Below are positions 51,923-60,744 of a stretch of DNA of 64,000 nucleotides, in pieces; position 1 is the stretch's first letter; each line of letters begins with the position of its first letter. Source of the stretch: an uncultured Bacteroides sp. (lineage in GTDB: Bacteria; Bacteroidota; Bacteroidia; Bacteroidales; Bacteroidaceae); NCBI GenBank assembly GCA_944322355.1, contig CALUOT010000007.1:1-64000 (forward strand), read 5' to 3'. Under the pieces are notes generated by a model. That model was not told where the DNA came from. It saw only the letters and a program-made list of their open reading frames with translations, and searched no databases. Made by a program: the position numbers and the translations under genes.

Positions 51923-54358
51923 TCAGTCCCCTGCTTTTTCAACCTGCACATTTACCGATGCCGATTTCAGTCCCGGTGCTGTTGCTTTCAGCCTGATACG
52001 TCCTGTCTTTGTACCGCTTTTCAACACCACTATTGCACGGCCTTTCCAGGCTTTACGCTGATTGCCAACATATTTGTCCGTATCCTTCGAATCTGCATTA
52101 CCTACAGCAGCTATGGTACCCCGACCTTTAAGTTCAAAGGTCAGCAGGTTGTCAGCATCAGGGACTACGTTGCCTTCGCTATCTAAGACTTCCACCACAA
52201 CGAAAGACAAATCCTGACCGTTAGCCTTCAACTTCTTCCTGTCAGGTGTAAGACGTATCTGAGCCGGTGCTCCGGATGTGGATAATTCCTGACTCTCTAC
52301 TTCCTTGCCGTTCTCTATGCCAACGGCCTTTAAGGCACCCGGACGATAAGACAAAGTAAATACAGCTTTAAATTGCTGTTCGCGCTCGGTAGGTTGCTCA
52401 CCTATCAATTGATCATCTAAATAGAGACGTACCTTAGGATACCGGGAGTAGATTTCCACTTCGATGGGTTTCCCTTCGTGCCCTGGCCAGTTCCAACTCT
52501 CCCACGTAGGCCACACCGACCATAATGTCTCTCTAATTTTACCATAATAACCATCCGGCTCTTTTACAGCCAAATATAGTTTTCTACTGGGATTGAAAAG
52601 CAATTCACGATAATAGGAAATCGGCTTACGCCAGCCTGTCAGGTCTATATCACCACAGTAAGCACCGTGCCAAGGATACTGGTTGCGGTGATAGTGCTCG
52701 CCTTCCGACTCACCTTCATAATAATAACGTCCGATGCCCGATTCGCCTAAATAGTCGATGGAAGTCCATACAAAATCGCCTAGAATGTAGCTGTTGTCAT
52801 TGACCAATGCCCAATTCTTGAAAGCGTCGCGGGGATAAGATTCCGTTTGAATAATCATGCGCGAAGGTACACGTTTATGATCAGCCGGAGCACGGTCCAA
52901 CAGATAGTTGTAACCAATGATGTCGTGAACGGCCGCCAACGGATCATAGATTTCCCAATCACTATCCCACGCAGCTAAAGCAGAAAGTACCGGACGGGTG
53001 GTGTCATACTTATGAATAGCATTCTTCAGCTTTTGTGCCGTAGTGACAACCTCCAGTTTCTTACGTTCTATGACTTCGTTACCAGTGCTCCAGCAAAAGA
53101 TAGACGGATGATTACGATCGCGCAGCACCATGGTTGTCACATCCTTTTCCCACCATTCGTCAAAGTAGATGGAGTAATCCATTTTATTCTTGGCATCACG
53201 CCAGCCATCAAAAGATTCATCTATAACCAACAAGCCTACACGGTCGCAGGCATCAAGGAATGCTTCCGATGGTATGTTGTGAGAAGTACGGACAGCATTG
53301 AAACCGGCAGCTTTCATCATTTCCGCCTTTCGCTCTTCGGCACGGTCGTAAGCTGCAGCCCCCAATACGCCGTTGTCATGGTGCAAGCAGCCTCCGAAAA
53401 TCTTCATCGGTTTACCGTTCAATAAGAAGCCCTTTTCTGCTGAATAAGCAATCGTACGAATGCCAAAGGTTTGCGTCACTTCATCCAAAGATTTTTCTCC
53501 TTCCGACACCGTGCAATGAGCTACATATAAATTAGGAAAATCGGGACTCCATAAAGCGGGAGTCGCAACGGGGATATTTTGTGTAACCTCCAAGGAACCC
53601 CCGGCTGGAATCTCCACGTCTGTAGTTTCATTTCCTTTGTCCATGCCATCATAAGTCAGTCGAGTCGACAATGTCACTCGACGGGTAGCAGGACTCTCAT
53701 TCTCCAATTGTGTCACTATCTGCACGGTGGCCTGTGCAGCATCCACTTTAGGAGTCGTGATGAAAGTTCCCCAATGAGCTATATGTACAGGAGCTGTCTG
53801 TATCAGCCAGACATGGCGGTAAATGCCCGAACCTGTGTACCAACGGCAATTCTTCTGCCCCGAGTTATCCACACGCACAGCCATTACATTCTCTTCCCCG
53901 AAACGCAGATAGGGCGTCATGTCATAGAAGAAGGAAGAATAACCATAAGGACGTACACCTAATGAATGCCCGTTGATGAACACTTCACTATTCATATATA
54001 CGCCTTCGAAGTAAATTCCAATCTTCCGCCCGGCATATTCGACAGGGACTTCGAATGTCTTGCGATACCAAGCCACACCACTTGGAAAGTATCCGCCATC
54101 ATTTCCCATCGGTTCATCCGGTCCGACACATCCCTCCACACTCCAATCATGTGGTAAGCTTAATATACGCCATCCATCATCATTATAATCTATATCCCGA
54201 GCATCGGGATAATCACCAAGGGAAAATTTCCAGTTTTCATCAAAAAGTTGCTTACGAGGGATTCCATCGGCATATACCGGTAATCCTCCCAAAAGGAAGA
54301 GGAATAGGCTCCATACTCCGAACCTATTCCACAAGGAAAAAGGATGTTTTTTCTTCAT
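51923..54358 (-). CDS. glycoside hydrolase family 2 enzyme, probable beta-galactosidase
   Basis: I chose the ATG at 54358 (MKKKHPFSLWNRFGVWS, a signal peptide ending near VYADG). The 811-residue secreted enzyme has the GH2 sugar-binding domain (residues ~30-190), an Ig-like domain, and the TIM barrel with RTSHNIPSEAFLDACDRVGL and the acid/base motif FCWSTGNEVIERK. Its nucleophile region is probably IIQTESYPRDAF, and GDFVWTSIDYLGESGIGRYY follows. C-terminal Ig-like domains (DUF4982-type) complete it. The enzyme class, beta-galactosidase versus related beta-glycosidase, is inferred. It probably cuts the glycan imported by the SusCD pair. Confidence 0.9.
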   Translation of the reverse strand: MKKKHPFSLWNRFGVWSLFLFLLGGLPVYADGIPRKQLFDENWKFSLGDYPDARDIDYNDDGWRILSLPHDWSVEGCVGPDEPMGNDGGYFPSGVAWYRKTFEVPVEYAGRKIGIYFEGVYMNSEVFINGHSLGVRPYGYSSFFYDMTPYLRFGEENVMAVRVDNSGQKNCRWYTGSGIYRHVWLIQTAPVHIAHWGTFITTPKVDAAQATVQIVTQLENESPATRRVTLSTRLTYDGMDKGNETTDVEIPAGGSLEVTQNIPVATPALWSPDFPNLYVAHCTVSEGEKSLDEVTQTFGIRTIAYSAEKGFLLNGKPMKIFGGCLHHDNGVLGAAAYDRAEERKAEMMKAAGFNAVRTSHNIPSEAFLDACDRVGLLVIDESFDGWRDAKNKMDYSIYFDEWWEKDVTTMVLRDRNHPSIFCWSTGNEVIERKKLEVVTTAQKLKNAIHKYDTTRPVLSALAAWDSDWEIYDPLAAVHDIIGYNYLLDRAPADHKRVPSRMIIQTESYPRDAFKNWALVNDNSYILGDFVWTSIDYLGESGIGRYYYEGESEGEHYHRNQYPWHGAYCGDIDLTGWRKPISYYRELLFNPSRKLYLAVKEPDGYYGKIRETLWSVWPTWESWNWPGHEGKPIEVEIYSRYPKVRLYLDDQLIGEQPTEREQQFKAVFTLSYRPGALKAVGIENGKEVESQELSTSGAPAQIRLTPDRKKLKANGQDLSFVVVEVLDSEGNVVPDADNLLTFELKGRGTIAAVGNADSKDTDKYVGNQRKAWKGRAIVVLKSGTKTGRIRLKATAPGLKSASVNVQVEKAGD

Positions 54359-54484
54359 GATACATACGTTTAAAATTAATGTATGCAAAAGAAGTCATCC
54401 TTCTTTAAACCTATGGATTTGCAACAGATTACGGTAGGAGTGTTTTTAGCTCATGAATTAAAAATCACCCTTTTTGAACCAAAT

Positions 54485-57400
54485 TCACTCCCTCTTTACA
54501 TCTTTCAGAGAAGCATGTTGTTTTTGATAATCAGTGGGAGTTACCCCAAATTCATCTTTGAAACATCGTGTAAAATACTTCGGATCGGTAAATCCGGTGG
54601 CATAGGCTATTTCTGCAATCGTCAGATTATGCTCAACCAGCATCACACATGCTTTCTTCATTTTAACATTACGTACAAAGTCCCGTGCAGCCAATCCTGT
54701 CATGGATTTGATCTTGCGATATAATGTTGATTTCGAAAGCCCTATTTCGTGGGCAAGTGCCGGCAAGTCAAATTCCGGTTGTTCCAAATGCACTTCGATA
54801 CTCTTTATAACACGATCCAAGAACTGTTTGTCTGCCGATGGATAAGCAAGCGTTTCCAGATTAATATTTTCTTCCCCCTGAAAAGCTGCCCGTCTCATGT
54901 GAGAAATACGTATCAAGTTGCTTATTCTCGCTTTAAGCAGTTTGATTTCAAAAGGCTTCGTCAGATAAGCATCTGCCCCGGCATCATAACCTGCTACACG
55001 ATCATTGATACCATGGCAAGCCGTAAGGATAATAACAGGAATATGACAAAAACGAAGATCTGCCTTAAAATGTTTACATAATTCCCAACCGTTTGTATCT
55101 GGCAACATAACATCGCATACAATGACATCCACCTCATGCTCATTGAGCAATTCCAATGCCATTTTTCCAGTAGAAGCTGTCAATACCGAATAACGGTCCC
55201 TAAGAGCTTCCTTCATCACCTTCAATAGCTCAACGTTATCGTCTATCAATAACAATACGGGGCGATCTCCCTGTTCAACAGTAACCGTAGTCTCCGGGTC
55301 ATCTACCATAATGAGAACAGAATCCATTGACTCACTTTCTAATTCATTCAAGGCAAATGCTTCCCGGTCAATAGGAAGTTCCAAAGTAAAACAAGTACCT
55401 TTTCCCACACAACTCTCTACAGTAATATGCCCATGACATAATTCCGCCATACTACGAGTCAATGAAAGACCAATACCATTGGATTCCACTCCCCTGTTAT
55501 GCTTTCCCGTATAAAAACGGGTGAAAATCTTCTCAATCTCCCCGGCTTCAATTCCGATACCTTCATCCGCAACCTTCAACACAATCCAGCGCATTCCTTC
55601 TTTATGAATGGTTTCGGCCTCAATACACACCCGCTTATATTCTGGGGTATATTTCAAGGCGTTACTTAATAGATTGTACAACATTTTATCCAACAAATCG
55701 AAATCGATATAACCGTCCTTGTCCATCGATTCTGTCCGAATACACAATTCAATATGCTTTTTCTCTGCAAGGAGGCTGAAATTATCCCGACATGTTTTTT
55801 GGATAAACCAGCCAATCTCTCCCTTTTGTACATGCAACCGCATTTGCCCTGCATCTGCTTTCTTGAAATCCAAAATCTGCCGAATAAGACGTTTCAAGCG
55901 TTCCACATTCGCTTTCAAAATATCACATTGCGCATACGCGGTAGGCACATCTCGCTTTATGTTATCGACTGAACAAGCAATGACCGTCAACGGTGTCAGC
56001 AACTCATGAGATACATTGGTGAAATAGTCTAACTTCGTACGAGCCATTTCTTCCTTTAATCGAGTTTGGTTCATGCGACGTATTCGCCGAAGATACAATA
56101 AAGATACACCATAAACCACTAACCCAATACAAACAATATACACCAAGTAAGCCCATCCCGTCTCATAAGGTGCAGGTTTGCGTATAATGGTTAGTACAAC
56201 TTCATCGTCACTCCATTGTCCTTGTCCATATTCCATTTTCAGCCTGAACTGATAAGTTCCTTTCTTTAACTGATTATAGAAAGCAGAATTTTTGCCATAA
56301 TCCAGATAGATCCAATCTTTATCCATCCCATCCAGTTTATAGGCTAACCGGATTTTGGGATTCAGCGGATACTGTAGTGGAGAAAAGAATATTTCGAGAT
56401 TGCGGTCTTCCGGTTTTAATATAATCTGGTCTATCGTATGGATGGAAGGAATGTTGTCAAAGAATACACTCCGATTCTCTACTTTCACATTCGTAATTTG
56501 AAACGGGAATTTGTGTACAATGGCTGGAGCCTCATTGCCGGAACGAATATGAACAAAGCCTTGATGTCCGCCCACATATATGCCACCTTGTCCATCCAGA
56601 CTAAAAGCTTTATATCGGAACACATCTACCCCAATATTCCCATCAGTAGTCATATAATCGACCTTCATTAGTTTGTAAATATCCCATTGAAGAATCTTTT
56701 TATTCGTCACGACCCATACTTTATCTTTATCAGCAAGCACTCCTAACACTAAGTTGTTCTCTAATTCACCATCTGCCCATGCACTCCTATAAGTCCGTTT
56801 TTCCTCATCCGATCGTAACATTCTCCCTAAAGAAGAAATTAACCATAAACATCCACGTGCATCAACGCACATGTGTGAAACAATCTCACGTTCTGACAAA
56901 GAGGGAATGCTGCTTCCAAAATTAGACTGTATTCCATTATTAACATAACATAACTGATACAAACGATTGTCTACCGACACTCCCCAAATGCGACCATTTA
57001 AATCAGAAGTCAAAACCGCCATGGAGGGTTCTCCTTTCTTCATGGAAACGACCTCTGTCCGTCCCCGTTGCTTCACGAAAAGAGCATTTTCCGCCAATAT
57101 CCACAAATTCCCTTGTCCATCTTCTGTCAAACTCTTGATAGTACCCGGATTCTGTTCAGGCAAACGGATAGTTTCTTTTATGGGAACAGAAGGATTCGAA
57201 TGACTTACCCTCAGAACTATAGATTTATTTCGAAGAGTAATCCAAAAACCTTCTTGATAGGCAGACTTAACAAGAAGATCGGCTTCGCCTATGCGATGCA
57301 GTTCGTTGTCAATAAAACAATTATTCACCATGTCGTACAAACAAAGCCCATAACGATCTTGGATAAGCCACATCACCAGGTTCTCATCTAAGCACAAATT

Positions 57401-58498
57401 CAAGATATTGGAGTCCCATCCCATATCTTTTTTCAGTTGCGGTAAAGGATAATTCTCGATTCTTGAATCATCAAAATAAATAATATAAGCCATGTCATAC
57501 GAACCCAACCACAGATTACCTTCCCGGTCTTTGCAGATTTTAGTATACATCATGTGCGTGTCCACTGACTTACGAATGTCCACGGCTTCCAGAGTATCTT
57601 TATCAGTATACTTCAAAGCATATAGTTCATCGTATGACAGCATCCACAAATAGCCTAATTTGTCATCCTGTATGATGCTATAAACATTGGTTTCGTTACT
57701 TCCATTTTTCGTATTAGCTACGTATTGCCTTTTATAACATGGTTCCGTTTCATCAGGGAAAAATCGCCATAATCCCTCACTCCACGTTCCAATCCAATAA
57801 TTGCCCTGCTGATCTTGATACATGGTGTAAGGGGCATTTCCTCTCCCCAACACGGGGTAAGTTTTAAACGTATCTACTTCGGGATCATACTGAAACAAAC
57901 CTCCACCGCCAGTAAGCACCCAAACACTTCCATACCGATCGACATATACATAGTTAATCAAATAGCTACGTTGGGCACCTGGAAACAGTTCATACACTTT
58001 CTCAAGGGTAGCATCCGGTCTGCATTTGTACAACTTATCATCAACAGCAATCCAGACATGATCTTCTTTGTCAACTGCCATGTGATTAATATTGCTTGCG
58101 TGAAGATTTAACTCTGGAAATGGTTTTAATTGACAGGTCTCTTTATCATATAAATTCAAACCCTTACGAGTCCCAATCCATACATAGCGGCTATTATCTA
58201 CAATGATGGAGATGGTATTGTCAGTGAGCAATCCCATGTTCTTATAATCAGATCGGAACGACTGCAACTGATAGCCATCATAACGTACTAATCCATTCGT
58301 AGTTCCTATCCACATGTAACCTTCCTTATCCTGATAAATATCAAAAATCTCATTTGAAAGAAGTTGATGAAAAAAGGGCAGCGGCTTGGAAACAATACGT
58401 TGTGCTCCCATACCAACACAGCATACAAGCAGCATACTTAGTAAACTCAGTCTTCGATAAAAAACGGTTAAACCGAAATGTGTTTTTCTGTTTTTCAT
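54485..58498 (-). CDS. hybrid two-component system regulator of the glycan locus
   Basis: This inner-membrane sensor-regulator joins all parts of a two-component system in 1337 residues. It has a signal peptide, a periplasmic two-propeller sensor (about 35-690, with YMWIGTTNGLVRYDGYQLQS-type repeats), a Y_Y_Y domain, and a membrane helix near residues 785-805. Then come HisKA (FTNVSHELLTPLTVIACSVD), HATPase (GIGLSLTRSMAELCHGHI), receiver (VDVIVCDVMLPDTNGWELCK) and an AraC-type helix-turn-helix (SKSTLYRKIKSMTGLAARDF). Binding of a glycan fragment should switch on GH2, susC and susD. It has a long leader (58498-58780) with nested hairpins. Confidence 0.95.
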   Translation of the reverse strand: MKNRKTHFGLTVFYRRLSLLSMLLVCCVGMGAQRIVSKPLPFFHQLLSNEIFDIYQDKEGYMWIGTTNGLVRYDGYQLQSFRSDYKNMGLLTDNTISIIVDNSRYVWIGTRKGLNLYDKETCQLKPFPELNLHASNINHMAVDKEDHVWIAVDDKLYKCRPDATLEKVYELFPGAQRSYLINYVYVDRYGSVWVLTGGGGLFQYDPEVDTFKTYPVLGRGNAPYTMYQDQQGNYWIGTWSEGLWRFFPDETEPCYKRQYVANTKNGSNETNVYSIIQDDKLGYLWMLSYDELYALKYTDKDTLEAVDIRKSVDTHMMYTKICKDREGNLWLGSYDMAYIIYFDDSRIENYPLPQLKKDMGWDSNILNLCLDENLVMWLIQDRYGLCLYDMVNNCFIDNELHRIGEADLLVKSAYQEGFWITLRNKSIVLRVSHSNPSVPIKETIRLPEQNPGTIKSLTEDGQGNLWILAENALFVKQRGRTEVVSMKKGEPSMAVLTSDLNGRIWGVSVDNRLYQLCYVNNGIQSNFGSSIPSLSEREIVSHMCVDARGCLWLISSLGRMLRSDEEKRTYRSAWADGELENNLVLGVLADKDKVWVVTNKKILQWDIYKLMKVDYMTTDGNIGVDVFRYKAFSLDGQGGIYVGGHQGFVHIRSGNEAPAIVHKFPFQITNVKVENRSVFFDNIPSIHTIDQIILKPEDRNLEIFFSPLQYPLNPKIRLAYKLDGMDKDWIYLDYGKNSAFYNQLKKGTYQFRLKMEYGQGQWSDDEVVLTIIRKPAPYETGWAYLVYIVCIGLVVYGVSLLYLRRIRRMNQTRLKEEMARTKLDYFTNVSHELLTPLTVIACSVDNIKRDVPTAYAQCDILKANVERLKRLIRQILDFKKADAGQMRLHVQKGEIGWFIQKTCRDNFSLLAEKKHIELCIRTESMDKDGYIDFDLLDKMLYNLLSNALKYTPEYKRVCIEAETIHKEGMRWIVLKVADEGIGIEAGEIEKIFTRFYTGKHNRGVESNGIGLSLTRSMAELCHGHITVESCVGKGTCFTLELPIDREAFALNELESESMDSVLIMVDDPETTVTVEQGDRPVLLLIDDNVELLKVMKEALRDRYSVLTASTGKMALELLNEHEVDVIVCDVMLPDTNGWELCKHFKADLRFCHIPVIILTACHGINDRVAGYDAGADAYLTKPFEIKLLKARISNLIRISHMRRAAFQGEENINLETLAYPSADKQFLDRVIKSIEVHLEQPEFDLPALAHEIGLSKSTLYRKIKSMTGLAARDFVRNVKMKKACVMLVEHNLTIAEIAYATGFTDPKYFTRCFKDEFGVTPTDYQKQHASLKDVKRE

Positions 58499-58603
58499 GG
58501 TTATTTGTTCATTCTAAGTTATAAAAAGGCGTGTAACTACCCTATACCTGCATTCATCTTAGGTTACCGCCAAGTGACCCGCCACACAACAAGCATAGAA
58601 TAA

Positions 58604-58729
58604 TTCACGCCCAAAGCGTGAACCTTCACCAGCTTGTTCTCGTGTAGCAAATATTGGCGGTATTCAAGACGAAGAGAACAAGAGCCAAAAGCCCAATACT
58701 AATATCTTTCCACGTTCAAAATGGAACGT
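58604..58729. repeat. hairpin cluster in the HTCS leader
   Basis: Three inverted repeats lie in a row: TTCACGC/GCGTGAA (58604-58622), CTTGTTCTC/GAGAACAAG (58633-58682) and ACGTTC/GAACGT (58712-58729). Candidate -7 elements on the minus strand are TATATTTG (58779-58786) and TAATTTTG (58739-58746), so the hairpins would lie in the 5' untranslated leader of the regulator gene. Confidence 0.5.
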
Positions 58730-58857
58730 TTTTCAACGCAAAATTAATGAAACGGCACGATATAACCAATTTTTCACGCAAATATAACATGTTACCCCAA
58801 TGGTCAGTTGAATAGAGCACTGCCAAAAAGTCAGTTACTCACTGACAAAATTTCTTA

Positions 58858-58928
58858 TATATTCGTGGGCTTATGAATATAAGTGCGTGAGCCATTTCAT
58901 ATATATTCGTGAGCCCACGCACTTATAT
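58858..58928. repeat. 22-bp phased array, word CGTGRGC
   Basis: CGTGGGC or CGTGAGC begins at 58864, 58886 and 58908, two steps of exactly 22 bp. Copies 1 and 3 share ATATATTCGTG. Copy 3 is followed by CCACGCACTTATAT, the complement of the region around copy 2 (ATATAAGTGCGTG), so the array can fold as a hairpin. It lies in the 457-bp gap between the HTCS and exonuclease genes. Confidence 0.75.
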
Positions 58929-58955
58929 GCCTTGGGGAAGGCTACTTTATGCTTC

Positions 58956-59507
58956 TTATAGCTTCCCACAACAATACGTCATTTCTTCCAATTCACACCA
59001 CCCGGCATCCTGGATTTCTCTCAGGAATAAACGGGCACACATTTCCGCATCATCACCTGCACGATGGTGTGTGCCGCAAGCGATATCGAACTGATCACAC
59101 AGATAATCGAGCTTATTGCAACTAAAATCGTAGAGGCGGCGGGCTGCACGAAGCGAACAATAATACGTAACATCAGGCTTTTCCATGCCATAAAGTTCGA
59201 AAGAATAGCGGAGGCAGCTCATATCGAAGGCTGCATTATGGGCTACAAGCACCGGAGAATCTTTCAAGTAATCAGATATAATAGCCCATACTGTGGGAAA
59301 TTCGGGCGCATCTATCGTATCGCATGGACGTATGCCGTGTATCTGCGTGTTCCAATAACTGTAATAATTGCCTTGCGGACGAACCAACCACGAACGAGTC
59401 TCCGTTACCTTACCGTCCCGTACCCTGCAAATACCTGCTTCGCAAATCGAAGCCCGTTGCGCACTTGCTGTCTCCAAATCAATAGCTATAAAATTTATTC
59501 CTTGCAC
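58956..59507 (-). CDS. DEDDh 3'-5' exonuclease (DnaQ-like)
   Basis: The 183-residue protein has the DnaQ-superfamily exonuclease motifs: FIAIDLETASAQRASICEAG (Exo I, D and E), VLVAHNAAFDMSCL (Exo II) and HHRAGDDAEMCA (Exo III, H and D). It resembles stand-alone epsilon-type or RNase-T-like proofreading and repair nucleases. The only suitable start is a GTG at 59507 directly in front of QGINFIAIDLE; no ATG is available. The promoter is at 59534-59541. It stands alone on its transcript. Confidence 0.9.
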   Translation of the reverse strand: MQGINFIAIDLETASAQRASICEAGICRVRDGKVTETRSWLVRPQGNYYSYWNTQIHGIRPCDTIDAPEFPTVWAIISDYLKDSPVLVAHNAAFDMSCLRYSFELYGMEKPDVTYYCSLRAARRLYDFSCNKLDYLCDQFDIACGTHHRAGDDAEMCARLFLREIQDAGWCELEEMTYCCGKL

Positions 59508-59533
59508 AGTCTGTCCTCCTTCTTATGATGCCA

Positions 59534-59541
59534 CAAATATA
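59534..59541 (-). promoter_or_regulatory. -7 promoter element of the exonuclease gene
   Basis: TATATTTG on the minus strand matches TAnnTTTG; the predicted leader is about 20 nt. It follows directly on the T-tract of the upstream terminator. Confidence 0.6.
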
Positions 59542-59542
59542 C

Positions 59543-59573
59543 AAAAAAGGGACGCTACCTCACGTAGCATCCC
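59543..59573 (-). terminator. terminator of the sigma/anti-sigma operon
   Basis: On the minus strand the stem GGGATGCTAC/GTAGCGTCCC (59573-59549, one mismatch) is followed by TTTTTT, two bases before the exonuclease -7 element. Confidence 0.85.
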
Positions 59574-59699
59574 GTTTTATCTTAGTTAGCATAAGATTTT
59601 TGAGAGAATTGAAACTTCACAGCCTCAAACTGTTTTAATAAAGCACACTAACTATTTTTTAAAGCAAATGAAAATGTATATTTAAAAACAATGAAAATT

Positions 59700-60182
59700 T
59701 CATCTTAATGATTTCTTCTTAGGACTTATCTGCCTCAGGCTGTCAATCAACTGCTGCTCCTGCTCCTCATCACATTCGTCAGAAAACGCGACCGATGGAG
59801 TCGTAATCTGCTTACCAATGGTATCCGGCATAATGACCGCATCACTATCCGCAAAGATAGTATGCTGCAATACGGTACCCACGGAAAGCATGATGGCTAC
59901 TACGGCTGCTGCCTTACATAAAGGCATGAAACGCGACCACAACGTCACCTGGCGGGCTTTGACTACCGGCATTTCTATCTGAGCCAATACCTTCCGGTCA
60001 AAATCGTCACCTAAGCACACGTCTTGCTGCGCTTCCTGATATACGAACAACTCTTTGTAACGGCGCAAATGCGAAGGCACATCGCCTTGGCTAAAGAAGA
60101 CGCGCAATTCGGCTTCCTCCTTCAACGACGTTTCACATTGCCAATAACGTTCCAAAAGTCTTTCTATATACTCAGAGTCCAT
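59700..60182 (-). CDS. probable anti-sigma factor
   Basis: This ~160-residue protein starts MDSEYIERLLERYWQCETSL, resembling the N-terminal anti-sigma helix bundle found next to ECF sigma factors in Bacteroidota. A single membrane helix lies near residues 90-110 (CKAAAVVAIMLSVGTVL) and a short periplasmic tail ends KKKSLR. It overlaps the sigma gene stop by 11 bp, a translationally coupled pair. The anti-sigma role is inferred from topology and position. Two start codons (60188, 60182) are possible. Confidence 0.7.
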   Translation of the reverse strand: MDSEYIERLLERYWQCETSLKEEAELRVFFSQGDVPSHLRRYKELFVYQEAQQDVCLGDDFDRKVLAQIEMPVVKARQVTLWSRFMPLCKAAAVVAIMLSVGTVLQHTIFADSDAVIMPDTIGKQITTPSVAFSDECDEEQEQQLIDSLRQISPKKKSLR

Positions 60183-60681
60183 AACCATCTATATTTATAA
60201 ATTTTTGCTTGATCTTCTGTCGGGCTCTAAACAGGTTTACCTTTACCTGTTCTTCCGTCAGACATAAGACTTCCGCTATTTCCTTGTAACTTTTACCCTC
60301 TACGTCGCGCAATTGCATAATCAAACGCTGCTTTTCAGGCAATCCATTTATCAGACGATGCACCAACTTTAACCTTTCCTCATTCACCAGCCTGTCGTAT
60401 GGACTTGTATCGTCAGGAGTTTGCTCCGCTTCCGACGTCAGTTCCACCGTTTGTGCCTCTTTCCGCTCACTACGGTCAATGGCCAGATTCTTAGCTACCG
60501 TCAGACAATAGGCTTCAATCGACCCCAGACTTTCCCATTCATCCCGTTTGGTCCACACACGAATCAACGTATCCTGCACCACATCTTCTGCTTCTGCTCT
60601 ATCGAAAGTAATCCGAAGAGCCAACCGAAAGAGCTTGTCTTTCAACGGAAGAATGTCTTTGCGAAAGTCGATTTTCTGCAT
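60172..60681 (-). CDS. ECF-type sigma-70 factor
   Basis: I chose the ATG at 60681 (MQKIDFRKDILPLKDKLFRL). Region 2 (residues ~10-80) shows AEDVVQDTLIRVWTKRDEW, and region 4 (about 115-165) has EKQRLIMQLRDVEGKSYKEI with a helix-turn-helix ending VKVNLFRARQKIKQKF. Its size (169 residues) is normal for an ECF factor. The overlapping downstream gene is a probable anti-sigma factor. The gene lies 40 bp after argB on the same strand, so it may be read from the speA-argB transcript as well as its own promoter. Confidence 0.92.
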   Translation of the reverse strand: MQKIDFRKDILPLKDKLFRLALRITFDRAEAEDVVQDTLIRVWTKRDEWESLGSIEAYCLTVAKNLAIDRSERKEAQTVELTSEAEQTPDDTSPYDRLVNEERLKLVHRLINGLPEKQRLIMQLRDVEGKSYKEIAEVLCLTEEQVKVNLFRARQKIKQKFINIDGYGL

Positions 60682-60744
60682 CTTTCTAAGAGAATGACGG
60701 TTCAAGAGGAGAAAAGTTACAGGAAGAACCCTGTTTTTTAAAAT

